64,000 nucleotides of DNA, taken from assembly GCF_021729075.1 (NCBI RefSeq), contig NZ_JAJSAQ010000008.1:46062-110061 (forward strand). The letters are read 5' to 3'. Under the pieces are notes generated by a model. That model worked only from the letters and a program-made list of their open reading frames with translations. It was not told where the DNA came from and did no database searches. This document shows, piece by piece, positions 20,825-30,248 of this stretch. This DNA is from Microbulbifer guangxiensis. GTDB lineage: Bacteria; Pseudomonadota; Gammaproteobacteria; Pseudomonadales; Cellvibrionaceae. The translations under genes were made by a program, and so were the position numbers. Each line of letters begins with the position of its first letter. Positions within the stretch are counted from its first letter, which is position 1.

Positions 20825-21514
20825 TCAGAGTCCGGCTGTCGATGCCGGCAGTACGAAGTGGATGTCGACCCGGCGCTCCATGGCGTAGGCGTCGATGTCG
20901 CCGCGGGGAGCCTGCGAGTAGGTGGCGCCGAGAGCCTTGCGGCTGATCCGGGCGCTGTCGATGCCCCGGGCCGTCAGGGCGCGCTGCACGCTGAGTGCCC
21001 GCTGATCGGACAGTACGTTGTTGTAACCGTCGCTGCCGCGGGGATCTGCGTGTCCTTCCAGTTGGACCTGGAGTTGTGGATGCCGCTCCAGGAAATCGGT
21101 CAGTGCGGAGATCTGGTGCAGCTGGGTTTCGGCCAGCTGGTCGTTGCCGGTGGTAAAAAAGAGCTGGAATTGCAGGCTGTCGGCGGCCAGCTGGTTTGCA
21201 TCGTTGGCCGAGAGGCGCGCTGCGTCCAGTTGATGGGCCAGGTTTTCCAGTTCGCTGCGGCTCTCTGTCAGTTGTGATGCCAGCATGGTTGCCTCTTCTG
21301 CCTGTTTAATCTGCTCGCCCAGCCAGGCTCCACCAAGGGCGCCGGCAATAAATCCAATGGGGCCGCCAACAGCAGCGCCCGCGACAGCGGCGCCTGTGAA
21401 GACGGTGGCCTGCTTGGCCGGGGTGAGTTTCGATCCTTGAATCTCTGCGGTGTCCGCCTGGGCGCCGGATGCAATTGCGGTTCCCAGGGTCACTGCCATT
21501 ATTACGTTTTTCAC
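20825..21514 (-). CDS. pdsO: Sortase-system OmpA-like peptidoglycan-associated protein (PdsO-like)
   Basis: A 229-residue exported protein: signal peptide (MKNVIMAVTLGTAIASGAQA), a glycine-rich hydrophobic segment (~residues 38-66, FTGAAVAGAAVGGPIGFIAG) typical of 'glycine-zipper' membrane-associated proteins, a short coiled region, and a C-terminal OmpA domain (~115-222) with LEGHADPRGSDGYNNVLSDQRAL, which should bind peptidoglycan. Such a protein next to PdsR/PdsS matches PdsO of the dedicated sortase system; its function there is not established. It is the promoter-proximal gene of the trio. Confidence 0.78.
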   Translation of the reverse strand: MKNVIMAVTLGTAIASGAQADTAEIQGSKLTPAKQATVFTGAAVAGAAVGGPIGFIAGALGGAWLGEQIKQAEEATMLASQLTESRSELENLAHQLDAARLSANDANQLAADSLQFQLFFTTGNDQLAETQLHQISALTDFLERHPQLQVQLEGHADPRGSDGYNNVLSDQRALSVQRALTARGIDSARISRKALGATYSQAPRGDIDAYAMERRVDIHFVLPASTAGL

Positions 21515-21629
21515 TGTCGTTCTCCTTGCGGTTTCTCCGTCGGGCGCCGTTTGTGGCCCGGTCGAGAGTTATTTAAAAACCGCAAAGAGACATCGGCATG
21601 GCGCCGATGGGGCAAAACCGGGTGCAATG

Positions 21630-21653
21630 ATGGCGAATTATGGCATTCGCCAT
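21630..21653. promoter_or_regulatory. 9-bp inverted repeat upstream of pdsO
   Basis: ATGGCGAAT (21630-21638) and ATTCGCCAT (21645-21653) form a perfect inverted repeat about 115 bp upstream of pdsO and just after the small ORF. A second, 7-bp hairpin (CATCGGC/GCCGATG, 21591-21609) follows. Operator or terminator; undecided. Confidence 0.4.
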
Positions 21654-21670
21654 CCCGCGCACCCCGCGGG

Positions 21671-21808
21671 TTACTGCTGGCGCCGGAAGCGCTGATCCCG
21701 GGGCGTATCTATCCGCACCTGTACCCTCTTAGGGCGGGGGCCAAGGGCTGCGGCAGCGTACAGCAGGACTGTCAGCGCCAGGGCGATCAGTAAAGCGTTG
21801 ATGGTCAT
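21671..21808 (-). CDS. Hypothetical 45-residue single-pass membrane protein
   Basis: A short ORF starting MTINALLIALALTVLLYAAA: one hydrophobic helix (residues ~4-22) followed by a basic, Arg-rich tail (PRPKRVQVRI ... FRRQQ). It is supported by a near-perfect ribosome-binding site AAGGAG (21821-21816) seven bases before the ATG. It lies between the divergent murJ and the pds genes, on the pds strand, 157 bp upstream of pdsO, and may be co-transcribed with them. No function recognised. Confidence 0.5.
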   Translation of the reverse strand: MTINALLIALALTVLLYAAAALGPRPKRVQVRIDTPRDQRFRRQQ

Positions 21809-21981
21809 CCGTCATCTCCTTACGCCACCAATCCAGTGCGGCGCGCCTTTCGCTCTTCCTGAGTATAGTTTGCTTATGACCGGCCGGTAGGCGAATCTGC
21901 TGGCGAGCCGGCGTCCGCAATCATTGTTTTGCGGTAGACTTGCCGGCCATTCCACCGAAGCCGTTTTGCGGAGATCCCAGC

Positions 21982-23589
21982 TTGTCCTCAGAGCCTGCCA
22001 GCGAAGAAAAAAAGACGGTTCCGCGGGCGCCAGGCCTGCTGCGCGGGAGTTCCGTGGTCGGCGGGGCAACCCTGCTGTCCCGGGTCCTGGGGCTGGCGCG
22101 GGACATGGTATTCGCCCGTTTTGCCGGCGCCGGTGACGCTGCCGATGCCTTCTTCGTCGCTTTCAAGATTCCCAATTTCTTCCGCCGCCTGTTTGCCGAA
22201 GGCGCCTTTGCCCAGGCCTTCGTGCCGGTGCTGGCGGAGTACCGGCAGAAAGGTGGCATCGCCGCCGCCCGGGAGCTGAACGACCGGGTGGCCGGTGCAC
22301 TCGGAGGGACCCTGCTACTGGTTACCCTGTTCGGCATCCTCTGTGCGCCGCTGGTGGCGGGAATTTTTGCTTTTGGTTGGTGGTGGGACGGCAGCGAGCG
22401 GGAAAAGTTCGCCCTGGCCACCGAGATGCTGCGCATTACCTTTCCCTACCTGATGCTGATCTCTCTGACCGGGTTTGCCGGTGCGGTGCTCAACAGCTTC
22501 GATCGCTTTGCCATTCCGGCCCTGACGCCGGTGCTGCTCAACCTGGTGCTGATCGGCGCCGCCGTGCTCGGCACGCGCTGGTTCGAGCCGCCGATCATGG
22601 CCCTGGCCTGGGGGGTGCTCGCTGCCGGGGTGGTGCAGTTGCTGTTCCAGCTGCCGTTCCTGATGCGGATGGGACTTCTGCCCAGTCCGAAATGGGACTG
22701 GCGCTACCCGGGCGTGCGCAAGATCCTGCGTCTGATGGCGCCGGCGATCTTCGGTGTGTCGGTCACACAGATCAGCCTGGTGCTGGATACCGTGCTGGCC
22801 TCCTTCCTGCCCACCGGCAGCGTGTCCTGGCTGTACTTCTCAGACCGGCTCGTCGAGTTACCCCTCGGTGTGTTCGGTGTGGCCGTGGCCACGGTGATCC
22901 TGCCGAACCTGTCGCGACAGCATGTGGGCGGTGACCCCCAGCGGTTCAGCCAAACGCTGGACTGGGCGCTGCGCTCGGTAACTTTGATTTCCCTGCCGGC
23001 GGCCCTGGCCCTGATCGTGCTGGCAGAGCCGCTGCTGACCACGCTGTTCCAGTACGGGCGTATGGAGCCGCGGGATATGTCCATGGCCGCCTGGTCGCTG
23101 CGGGCCTATGCCCTGGGCCTGCTGGGCTTCATGCTGATCAAGGTGCTGGCGCCGGGCTATTTCGCCCGCCAGGACACCTATACCCCGGTGCGTTTCGGCC
23201 TGATCGCCATCGCCGCCAAGATGCTGCTCAGCCTCGCCTTCGTCATCCCCCTGCATCATTACTTCCGCCTCGGCCACATGGGGCTGGCTCTGGCCACCGC
23301 GGCCCAGGCCGCCCTCAACGCCTGGTTGCTGTTCAAGGGTTTGCGCCGCGATGCCGTCTATCAGCCCGAGCGGGGCTGGGGCGCCTTCCTGCTGCGCCTG
23401 CTGGCGGCGAATCTTGCCATGGTGGGGCTGTTGCTGGTCGCCCTGACCATCTGGCCGGAATGGAGCAACTGGGCCTGGTGGGAGCGCGCCTGGCGCATGG
23501 GGGTGCTGGTGGCCGGCGGCGGTGGTGCCTATCTGCTGGTGCTGCTTGCCAGCGGCCTGCGCCCGCGGCATTTCCGCCCGCAGGCCTAG
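21982..23589 (+). CDS. murJ: Lipid II flippase MurJ
   Basis: MurJ moves lipid II across the inner membrane for peptidoglycan synthesis. The polytopic protein (~14 helices) begins with GSSVVGGATLLSRVLGLARD, followed by AGAGDAADAFFVAFKIPNFFRRLFAEG, both diagnostic MOP/MviN features. The start is uncertain: I prefer TTG 21982 (MSSEPASEEKKTVPRAPG; 535 residues), which has a GCGGAG site 8 nt upstream; the frame is open to a TTG at 21940. In Pseudomonas murJ adjoins rpsT; here the pds genes are inserted between them. It precedes ribF. Confidence 0.95.
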   Translation: MSSEPASEEKKTVPRAPGLLRGSSVVGGATLLSRVLGLARDMVFARFAGAGDAADAFFVAFKIPNFFRRLFAEGAFAQAFVPVLAEYRQKGGIAAARELNDRVAGALGGTLLLVTLFGILCAPLVAGIFAFGWWWDGSEREKFALATEMLRITFPYLMLISLTGFAGAVLNSFDRFAIPALTPVLLNLVLIGAAVLGTRWFEPPIMALAWGVLAAGVVQLLFQLPFLMRMGLLPSPKWDWRYPGVRKILRLMAPAIFGVSVTQISLVLDTVLASFLPTGSVSWLYFSDRLVELPLGVFGVAVATVILPNLSRQHVGGDPQRFSQTLDWALRSVTLISLPAALALIVLAEPLLTTLFQYGRMEPRDMSMAAWSLRAYALGLLGFMLIKVLAPGYFARQDTYTPVRFGLIAIAAKMLLSLAFVIPLHHYFRLGHMGLALATAAQAALNAWLLFKGLRRDAVYQPERGWGAFLLRLLAANLAMVGLLLVALTIWPEWSNWAWWERAWRMGVLVAGGGGAYLLVLLASGLRPRHFRPQA

Positions 23590-23609
23590 TGATCCGGCGG
23601 CGCTGGTCA

Positions 23610-23638
23610 CTGACCGCCCACCCCGAATCCGCTATACT
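23610..23638 (+). promoter_or_regulatory. Candidate promoter of ribF-ileS-lspA
   Basis: CTGACC (23610-23615), a 17-bp spacer and TATACT (23633-23638), 34 bp upstream of the ribF start. The hexamers and spacing resemble the MFS promoter at 5483. Confidence 0.7.
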
Positions 23639-23672
23639 GCGGCGCTCAATTTTGTGAGGATGGGAAGGCCCC

Positions 23673-24662
23673 TTGGTCCAGGAGCGCGAACTGATCCGCG
23701 GGTTGCACAACCTGCGACCCCGCCACCGCGGTTGCGTGGCCACCATCGGCTCGTTCGATGGGGTGCACCGCGGCCACCAGGCGATCATTGCGCAGGTCCG
23801 CGAGCGCGCCCGCGAGCACGGTGTGCCCTCGGTGGCCATGATTTTCGAGCCCCAGCCCCACGAGTTTTTTTCCGGAGAGCGCGCACCGGCGCGCCTGATG
23901 CGGTTCAAAGAGAAGGTGCTGGCGCTGTTTGAAGCCGGCGTCGACCGGGTGCTGTGCCTGCAGTTCAACGAGCGCCTGCGCAGCCTGAGTGGTGAGGCCT
24001 TTATCCGGCAGATCCTGGTGGATGGCCTGGATATCCGTCACCTGGTGGTGGGGGACGATTTTCGCTTCGGCTGCGACCGCAGCGGTGATTACCGCTTGCT
24101 GCAGAAAGTCGGTGCCGAGGTGGGCTACACCGTGGAAGATACGGCCACCGTGGAGATCCGCGGCGCCCGGGTCAGCAGCACGCGGATCCGTCAGGCCCTG
24201 GAGGACGGGGACTTTGCCCTGGCCGAGCTCCTGCTGGGCAAGCCCTACCGGATCACCGGGCGGGTGGCCCCCGGGCGCGCCCTGGGCCGCCAGCTGGGCG
24301 CCCCGACCGCCAATGTACGGCTGCATCGTTACCGCTCGCCGCTGGTGGGCGTTTACACCGTGCGGGTGCGGGCCACCGACGGCCGTGAGTTGGCACCTGG
24401 CCGTCGCGAAATCGATGGCGTGGCCAATGTCGGCTTCCGCCCCACGGTAGAGGGCGAAGGTGCCCAGCCGCTGCTGGAGGTCAACCTGTTCGACTTTACC
24501 GGAGAACTCTACGGCCGCGAGCTGGCGGTGGAGTTCTGCCACAAGCTGAGAGACGAGGAGAAATTCGACTCCCTCGAGATTCTCAAGGCGCAGATCGCCC
24601 GGGATATCCGCGATGCGCGGGCCTGGTTTGAGCGGCATCCCCGGGCGTCGGATGCCCGCTGA
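23673..24662 (+). CDS. ribF: Bifunctional riboflavin kinase/FAD synthetase
   Basis: RibF makes FMN and FAD. The 329-residue protein has the N-terminal nucleotidyltransferase (ATIGSFDGVHRGHQAII; VEIRGARVSSTRIRQAL) and the C-terminal riboflavin-kinase domain (residues ~185-310, GRVAPGRALGRQLGAPTANV; GVANVGFRPT). The start is TTG at 23673 (MVQERELIRGLHNLRPRHRG), preceded by GGGAAGG at a short 4-nt spacing; no ATG fits the family N-terminus. Followed by ileS after 50 bp, the standard ribF-ileS-lspA order. Confidence 0.95.
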   Translation: MVQERELIRGLHNLRPRHRGCVATIGSFDGVHRGHQAIIAQVRERAREHGVPSVAMIFEPQPHEFFSGERAPARLMRFKEKVLALFEAGVDRVLCLQFNERLRSLSGEAFIRQILVDGLDIRHLVVGDDFRFGCDRSGDYRLLQKVGAEVGYTVEDTATVEIRGARVSSTRIRQALEDGDFALAELLLGKPYRITGRVAPGRALGRQLGAPTANVRLHRYRSPLVGVYTVRVRATDGRELAPGRREIDGVANVGFRPTVEGEGAQPLLEVNLFDFTGELYGRELAVEFCHKLRDEEKFDSLEILKAQIARDIRDARAWFERHPRASDAR

Positions 24663-24712
24663 ATCCGCGGCCCAGCAACCAATTTCCAGTCTAGAGCTGA
24701 AGTAAATACCCA

Positions 24713-27517
24713 ATGACCGATTACAAAGCGACACTGAACCTGCCCCATACTGATTTCCCCATGCGCGGCAACCTGCCGCAGCGGGAGCCGGCCACCCTCA
24801 AGCAGTGGCAGGAGGGCAAGCTCTACGAAAAGATCCGCGCGGCCCGTGCCGGGCGCGAGCAGTTCATCCTGCACGACGGCCCGCCCTACGCGAACGGTGA
24901 TATCCATATCGGTCACTCGGTCAACAAGATTCTCAAGGACATCATCGTCAAGTCGAAGACCCTGAGCGGCTACGACGCCCCCTATGTGCCGGGCTGGGAC
25001 TGCCATGGCCTGCCCATCGAACACCGGGTCGAAAAGAAAATCGGCAAGGCCGGCGCCAAGGTGGATCACCGGACTTTCCGCCAGAAGTGCCGTGAGTACG
25101 CCGCCAAACAGGTGGAAGGCCAGAAGAAAGACTTCATTCGCCTGGGGGTGTTTGGTGAGTGGGACAACCCCTACCGCACCATGGACTTCCAGTTCGAGGC
25201 GGACATCATCCGTGCCCTTGGCTGCATCGTGAACAACGGTCACCTGGCCCGCGGCTTCAAGCCGGTGTACTGGAGCGTGGTGGGCGCCTCCGCCCTGGCC
25301 GAGGCGGAAGTGGAGTACCAGGACAAGACCTCCTTCTCCATCGATGTCTGCTATCCGGTCACCGAAGAGACGGCGCTGGCCATTGCCGATGCCGCTGGTG
25401 GCCACGCCGGTGACGGCGAGCTGTCTGTGGTGATCTGGACCACCACGCCCTGGACCCTGCCATCCAGCCAGGCGATCTCCGTCAATGGCGAACTGGAATA
25501 CGTGGTGGTGCAGGTGGGTGATCGCCGCCTGCTGGTGGCCGAGGACCTGAAAGATGCAGTGCTGGAGCGCGCCGGCCTTAAGGGCGAGGTGGTCGGTCGT
25601 ATCCGGGGCGCGGCACTGGAACATCTGAAGGTTCATCACCCGTTTTACGACAAGACCCTGCCCATCGTGCTGGGTGATCACGTCACCACCGACGCCGGTA
25701 CCGGCTGTGTGCACACCGCGCCGGACCACGGCCCGGACGATTTCCAGGTGGGCAAGAAATACGGTATCGACACGCTCAATTACGTGGACGAGAACGGTGT
25801 CTACCGGGACAGCGTGCCACTGTTCGCCGGCGAGCACGTGTACAAGGTGGATGAGAAGATCGTCGAAACCCTGAAAGAAAAGGGCACCCTGCTGCACGAG
25901 GGCAAGCTGGTGCACAGCTACCCGCACTGCTGGCGCACCAAGACGCCGCTGATCTACCGCGCCACGCCGCAGTGGTTCATCAGCATGCAGCAGAACGACC
26001 TGCTGGATCACGCGCAGAAAGCCGCCGACGCCGTGCAGTGGATCCCCGGCTGGGGCAAGGCGCGTATCGATGCCATGCTGGACGCGAGCCCGGACTGGTG
26101 TATCTCCCGCCAGCGCACCTGGGGTGTGCCCATCGCGCTGTTCGTGCACAAAGAGACCCACGAAATCCACCCGGATACCCCGGCGCTGATGGACCAGGTG
26201 GCCCAGCGTGTGGAAGAGGGCGGAATGGATGTCTGGTTCGACCTGGACCCGGCCGAGCTGCTCGGTGATGAGGCGGACCATTACCAGAAAGTGACCGACA
26301 CCCTGGATGTCTGGTTCGACTCCGGCGTGACCCACTACGCCGTGCTGGAGCGCCGCGACGGGCTGCGCTTCCCCGCAGACCTTTACCTGGAGGGCTCCGA
26401 CCAGCACCGTGGCTGGTTCCAGTCCTCCCTGAAAACGTCCATCGCCATCAACGACTGTGCGCCGTATAAACAGGTGCTGACCCACGGCTTCACCGTGGAC
26501 GCCGAAGGACGCAAGATGTCCAAGTCCATCGGCAACACCGTGGCGCCCCAGGATGTGATCAACAAGCTGGGTGCCGATGTGCTGCGTCTGTGGGTGGCGG
26601 CCACTGACTTCAGTGGCGAGATGGCGGTTTCCGACGAGATCCTCAAGCGCACTGCGGACTCCTACCGCCGCCTGCGCAATACCGCGCGTTTCTTCCTGTC
26701 GAACCTGGCCGGTTTTGACCCGGAAAAAGACCTGCTGCCCGCACAGGAGCTGCTGGCTCTGGATCGCTGGGCGATCGACAAGGCTGCGCGCCTGCAGGAC
26801 GAGATCATCGCGGCCTACGACAACTACCAGTTCCATCAGATCTACCAGAAGCTGCACAACTTCTGTGTGGTGGAAATGGGTGGTTTTTACCTCGATATTC
26901 TCAAGGATCGCCAGTACACCACCCGCGAGGACAGTGTCGCCCGGCGTTCCGCTCAGACGGCGCTGTACCACATCGTGCAGGCCTTCACCCGCTGGGTGGC
27001 ACCGATCCTGAGCTTCACCGCCGAGGAACTGTGGCAGTTCATCCCCGGTAAAAAAGGTGAGAGCGTGTTCCTGGAAGAGTGGTACCCGCTGGAGAAGCTG
27101 CCGGCCGATGCGGACAAGGGCGCGCAGTTCTGGGCCGATATCGCGCAGGTCAAAACTGCTGTGAACAAGGTACTTGAGGAGCAACGTAATGCCGGCCAGA
27201 TCGGCGGTTCTCTGCAGGCGGCGGTTACCCTGTATGCCGACGAGACCCTGCGGGAAAAACTCTGTGCCCTGGAAGACGAGCTGCGTTTCGTGCTGATCTG
27301 TTCCTCCACCAATGTGCAGCGTCTGAGCGACGCAGCCGGTGCACATGCAACCGAACTGGAAGGTCTCAAGGTCGATGTGCGCAAGGTGGATCATCCCAAG
27401 TGCGCCCGCTGCTGGCACTACCGCGCCGATGTCGGTTCGGTGCCCGAGCATCCGGAGATCTGTGGCCGCTGCGTGGACAACGTGGCCGGTACCGGCGAGG
27501 AGCGGCACTATGCCTGA
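24713..27517 (+). CDS. ileS: Isoleucyl-tRNA synthetase
   Basis: A class I aminoacyl-tRNA synthetase charging tRNA-Ile, with editing activity against valine. The 934-residue protein has the HIGH motif ([15 protein letters not shown], residues ~57-71), a CP1 editing domain, the KMSKS motif ([11 protein letters not shown], ~600) and a C-terminal zinc site (CARCWHYR ... CGRC). This is the eubacterial, mupirocin-sensitive type of architecture. Its stop codon overlaps the lspA start region, consistent with translational coupling. Confidence 0.98.
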   Translation: MTDYKATLNLPHTDFPMRGNLPQREPATLKQWQEGKLYEKIRAARAGREQFILHDGPPYANGDIHIGHSVNKILKDIIVKSKTLSGYDAPYVPGWDCHGLPIEHRVEKKIGKAGAKVDHRTFRQKCREYAAKQVEGQKKDFIRLGVFGEWDNPYRTMDFQFEADIIRALGCIVNNGHLARGFKPVYWSVVGASALAEAEVEYQDKTSFSIDVCYPVTEETALAIADAAGGHAGDGELSVVIWTTTPWTLPSSQAISVNGELEYVVVQVGDRRLLVAEDLKDAVLERAGLKGEVVGRIRGAALEHLKVHHPFYDKTLPIVLGDHVTTDAGTGCVHTAPDHGPDDFQVGKKYGIDTLNYVDENGVYRDSVPLFAGEHVYKVDEKIVETLKEKGTLLHEGKLVHSYPHCWRTKTPLIYRATPQWFISMQQNDLLDHAQKAADAVQWIPGWGKARIDAMLDASPDWCISRQRTWGVPIALFVHKETHEIHPDTPALMDQVAQRVEEGGMDVWFDLDPAELLGDEADHYQKVTDTLDVWFDSGVTHYAVLERRDGLRFPADLYLEGSDQHRGWFQSSLKTSIAINDCAPYKQVLTHGFTVDAEGRKMSKSIGNTVAPQDVINKLGADVLRLWVAATDFSGEMAVSDEILKRTADSYRRLRNTARFFLSNLAGFDPEKDLLPAQELLALDRWAIDKAARLQDEIIAAYDNYQFHQIYQKLHNFCVVEMGGFYLDILKDRQYTTREDSVARRSAQTALYHIVQAFTRWVAPILSFTAEELWQFIPGKKGESVFLEEWYPLEKLPADADKGAQFWADIAQVKTAVNKVLEEQRNAGQIGGSLQAAVTLYADETLREKLCALEDELRFVLICSSTNVQRLSDAAGAHATELEGLKVDVRKVDHPKCARCWHYRADVGSVPEHPEICGRCVDNVAGTGEERHYA

Positions 27518-28040
27518 TATGTCCAAGCCCTTTTCCCTGCTGGGGCACCCCTGGCGCTGGTACTGGCTCGCGCTGGCGGTGATCGTGCTGGATATCGTCA
27601 CCAAGGTGTGGGCGGTGGAACGCTTCATGTACGGCCCGGAACTACAGATTATTCCCGGGGTGCTGCAATTCACCTACGCGGAAAACTACGGTGCTGCCTT
27701 CAGCTTTCTCGCCGATGCCGGCGGCTGGCAGCGCTGGTTCTTCGGTGCGGTGGCCCTGGGTTTCAGCGTCATGGTGATCGTGTGGTTGTGGCGTCTGCCG
27801 GCCGGCAAGCGCTGGGAGCCGATTGCCCTGGCCCTGATCCTCGGTGGAGCCATTGGCAACCTGTGGGACCGCATCATGCTGGGCTACGTGCGCGACTTTA
27901 TTTCCGTCTACTACGGCAGCTGGCACTTCCCGGTATTCAATGTGGCGGATATGGCCATCAGCGTCGGCGCCGCCATGCTGGTGATTGAGTTATTGTTCTT
28001 TGCCGAACCCAAAGACGCTGAGAAGAGCGCGGAAGTTTAG
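27510..28040 (+). CDS. lspA: Lipoprotein signal peptidase
   Basis: LspA cleaves the signal peptides of prolipoproteins in the inner membrane. The 176-residue protein has four hydrophobic helices and the two catalytic Asp motifs: [11 protein letters not shown] and [13 protein letters not shown] start at ATG 27510, which overlaps the end of ileS by 8 bp and follows GAGGAG; a second in-frame ATG at 27519 is possible. Bordered by ileS and the FKBP gene (5 bp after its stop), so part of one operon running to ispH. BamD, encoded at 47.3 kb, is one likely substrate. Confidence 0.95.
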   Translation: MPDMSKPFSLLGHPWRWYWLALAVIVLDIVTKVWAVERFMYGPELQIIPGVLQFTYAENYGAAFSFLADAGGWQRWFFGAVALGFSVMVIVWLWRLPAGKRWEPIALALILGGAIGNLWDRIMLGYVRDFISVYYGSWHFPVFNVADMAISVGAAMLVIELLFFAEPKDAEKSAEV

Positions 28041-28045
28041 AGAGT

Positions 28046-28486
28046 ATGAGTAACAACGTAATCGGTGAGCACAGCCGCGTTACCCTGCATTTCAGCCTCA
28101 AGCTGGATGACGGCAGCGAGGTGGATTCCACCTTCAAGGGAGACCCCGCTACGTTCAGCGTTGGCGACGGTAGTCTGCTGCCAGGTTTCGAGCAGGCACT
28201 GTTTGGCCTGAAGGCCGGCGATGAGGCGGAGATCGAGATCCCGCCGGAAGCCGGCTTCGGCCAGCGCAACCCGTCCAATATCCAGAAAGTGCGCCGAGAC
28301 CATTTCTCCCCGGATCTGGAGTTGGAGCCGGGCCTGATGGTGTCTTTCGACAACGGCAGTGGTGAGCTACCCGGTGTCATTCGCGAAATTGGTGATGACG
28401 AGGTGACCGTGGACTTCAACCACCCGCTGGCCGGCCAGACCCTGACCTTTCACGTAAAAATCATCGAGGTGGCCTCCGTCAACTGA
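28046..28486 (+). CDS. fkpB: FKBP-type peptidyl-prolyl isomerase (SlpA/FkpB type)
   Basis: A 146-residue SlyD/SlpA-like FKBP with an insert-in-flap domain: HFSLKLDDGSEVDSTF, FSVGDGSLLPGFEQALFGLKAGDEAEIEIPPE, and FNHPLAGQTLTFHVKI are typical. No signal peptide, so cytoplasmic. SlpA-type members lack the metal-binding His-rich tail of SlyD, as here. The gene lies between lspA and ispH, its position in Pseudomonas and E. coli. Confidence 0.92.
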   Translation: MSNNVIGEHSRVTLHFSLKLDDGSEVDSTFKGDPATFSVGDGSLLPGFEQALFGLKAGDEAEIEIPPEAGFGQRNPSNIQKVRRDHFSPDLELEPGLMVSFDNGSGELPGVIREIGDDEVTVDFNHPLAGQTLTFHVKIIEVASVN

Positions 28487-28534
28487 GCCACCGGCGGGTG
28501 TCCACTGAGTGGAACCCGAGCGAGGTAACTGACT

Positions 28535-29467
28535 ATGCAAATCCGACTGGCAAATCCCCGCGGCTTCTGTGCCGGCGTCGACCGCGCCATTGATATCGTC
28601 AACCGCGCCCTCGATGTGTTCGGTGCGCCCATCTACGTGCGCCACGAAGTCGTGCACAACAAGTTCGTGGTCGACAGCCTGCGGGAACGCGGCGCCGTAT
28701 TCGTGGATGAGCTCGCCGAAGTACCGGACGATGTGATCGTGATCTTCAGCGCCCACGGAGTGTCGAAAGCGGTACAGCAGGAAGCGGCCGACCGCGGACT
28801 GCGCGTGTTCGATGCCACCTGCCCGCTGGTGACCAAAGTGCATATGGAAGTGAGCAAGTTCAGCAGTGACGGCAGCGAGTGCATCCTGATCGGTCATGCC
28901 GGCCACCCGGAGGTGGAGGGCACCATGGGCCAGTACGACCTCAGCTCCGGTGGCGCCATCTATCTGGTTGAAGATGAAGAGGACGTGGCCAGGCTGCAGG
29001 TGAAGGATGAGAACAACCTCTCTTTCGTCACCCAGACCACCCTGTCCATGGACGATACTGCCAAGGTGATCGACGCCCTGCGTGCACGCTTCCCCAACAT
29101 CCGCGGCCCGCGTAAGGACGACATCTGCTATGCCACCCAGAACCGCCAGGACGCCGTGCGCCAGCTGGCGCTGGAAAGCGACCTGGTACTGGTGGTGGGC
29201 AGCCCCAACAGCTCCAATTCCAACCGCCTGCGGGAACTGGCTGAGCGCTGCGGCGCCAGTGCCAAGCTGATCGACGGCGCCGCTGATATTGAGCCGGGCT
29301 GGCTCGAGGGCAAAAAATCCATCGGTATTACCGCGGGTGCATCGGCGCCGGAAGTGCTGGTGCAGGAGGTCATCGAGCGCCTGCAGCAACTGGGTGCCGA
29401 GCTTCCCGAGGAAATGGCGGGTCGCGAGGAAAATATCCGCTTCACGCTGCCGAAAGAGCTGCGCTGA
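28535..29467 (+). CDS. ispH: 4-hydroxy-3-methylbut-2-enyl diphosphate reductase
   Basis: IspH (LytB) catalyses the last step of the MEP pathway, giving IPP and DMAPP, and needs a [4Fe-4S] cluster. The 310-residue protein has the cluster cysteines in [14 protein letters not shown] (Cys12), [11 protein letters not shown] and [14 protein letters not shown], plus conserved [18 protein letters not shown] and [11 protein letters not shown]. It closes the ribF-ispH group and is followed by a hairpin terminator before the pilin genes. Its product supplies ispB in this same window. Confidence 0.98.
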   Translation: MQIRLANPRGFCAGVDRAIDIVNRALDVFGAPIYVRHEVVHNKFVVDSLRERGAVFVDELAEVPDDVIVIFSAHGVSKAVQQEAADRGLRVFDATCPLVTKVHMEVSKFSSDGSECILIGHAGHPEVEGTMGQYDLSSGGAIYLVEDEEDVARLQVKDENNLSFVTQTTLSMDDTAKVIDALRARFPNIRGPRKDDICYATQNRQDAVRQLALESDLVLVVGSPNSSNSNRLRELAERCGASAKLIDGAADIEPGWLEGKKSIGITAGASAPEVLVQEVIERLQQLGAELPEEMAGREENIRFTLPKELR

Positions 29468-29497
29468 CGAGGCGTTTTGCGCCAATCCTCCCGGGGC

Positions 29498-29533
29498 AGG
29501 GCGGGCTTCCAATGGAGAAGTTGCCGCCCTTTT
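29498..29533 (+). terminator. Probable terminator after ispH
   Basis: AGGGCGG (29498-29504) pairs with CCGCCCT (29524-29530); inner CTTC/GAAG arms extend the stem, and TTTT follows. It lies 30 bp after the ispH stop and separates it from the minor-pilin operon. Confidence 0.65.
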
Positions 29534-29661
29534 CAACCTGACGGTTCGCAGGTTCCCCGAGCAGCCCTTCACAGAACCGCCCTTCTCCAGCTTTTTTCTG
29601 TCCGTTCATCCGCCGAGAGCGACCATCGGTCCCCATTCGTTGTCTTCTACGCCACCCGAGC

Positions 29662-29691
29662 TTGTGTCGCTGTTATTGCCAGCGGTACAAA
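29662..29691 (+). promoter_or_regulatory. Candidate promoter of the first minor-pilin operon
   Basis: TTGTGT (29662-29667), an 18-bp spacer and TACAAA (29686-29691), about 38 bp before the fimT ATG. Matches are partial. No sigma-54 type GG/GC element was found here. Confidence 0.4.
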
Positions 29692-29729
29692 TGGCGCTGG
29701 TCCAATGACTGGACAGGAAAGGGACAATA

Positions 29730-30230
29730 ATGAATGGAATCTCGAAATCCGCCGGGTTTACCTTGGTGGAGCTGCTCATCACCGTGGCAATTCTGGCAAT
29801 CGTGGTTGCCCTTGCCGCCCCTTCTTTTAATGATTCCATCCAGCGCAATCAGCGCATCGCCTGCGCCAACGGACTGGTGGGCGTGCTCCAGTTGGCCCGC
29901 AGTGAAGCCGTTCGCGTGGCTGCTCCCATAACCGTTACTGCGACTGCTCCATCAGGTATCGCTGGGGGCGTGACGGTTTACCGCGATCTCGATGGCGGCA
30001 GTGATGTTGATCCCGATGAGGTGATTCGGCGGACCAGCAGCTGCAATGGGCCCTCTGTTTCCGTTGCCAGCGGCAGCATCGACTTTTCCTACCTGCCTGA
30101 CGGCCAGACCAGTCTGCCAGATCTGCTTGAAATCGAGATTTGCGAAAACAGCACCAGTGGCGAGACCGGGCGCAAGCTGAGTGTCCTGTCGACCGGCGTG
30201 CTCAAAAGCACGCCACTTACCTGCAGCTAG
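29730..30230 (+). CDS. Type IV pilus minor pilin, FimT/GspH family (copy 1)
   Basis: A 166-residue prepilin: short leader MNGISKSAG cut before Phe by PilD, then the hydrophobic helix FTLVELLITVAILAIVVALA with the conserved Glu at +5. The rest fits the GspH/FimT fold, with LQLARSEAVR and a C-terminal LSVLSTGVLKS stretch and a paired-cysteine tail. It begins a five-gene cluster (fimT-pilV-pilW-pilX-pilY1) with AGGAAAGGG as ribosome-binding site. In Pseudomonas the equivalent gene (FimU/FimT) helps assemble the pilus-tip priming complex. A second version of this whole cluster starts at 35556. Confidence 0.88.
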   Translation: MNGISKSAGFTLVELLITVAILAIVVALAAPSFNDSIQRNQRIACANGLVGVLQLARSEAVRVAAPITVTATAPSGIAGGVTVYRDLDGGSDVDPDEVIRRTSSCNGPSVSVASGSIDFSYLPDGQTSLPDLLEIEICENSTSGETGRKLSVLSTGVLKSTPLTCS

Positions 30231-30248
30231 CAGCTAAAGGAGGGAGCC

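Noticed and set aside
24509..27673. A very long open frame (about 1050 codons) on the minus strand antisense to ileS
   Set aside because: It has no recognisable domain, is His/Gly/Arg-rich in a way expected from the complement of GC-rich coding sequence, and the plus strand is an intact isoleucyl-tRNA synthetase.
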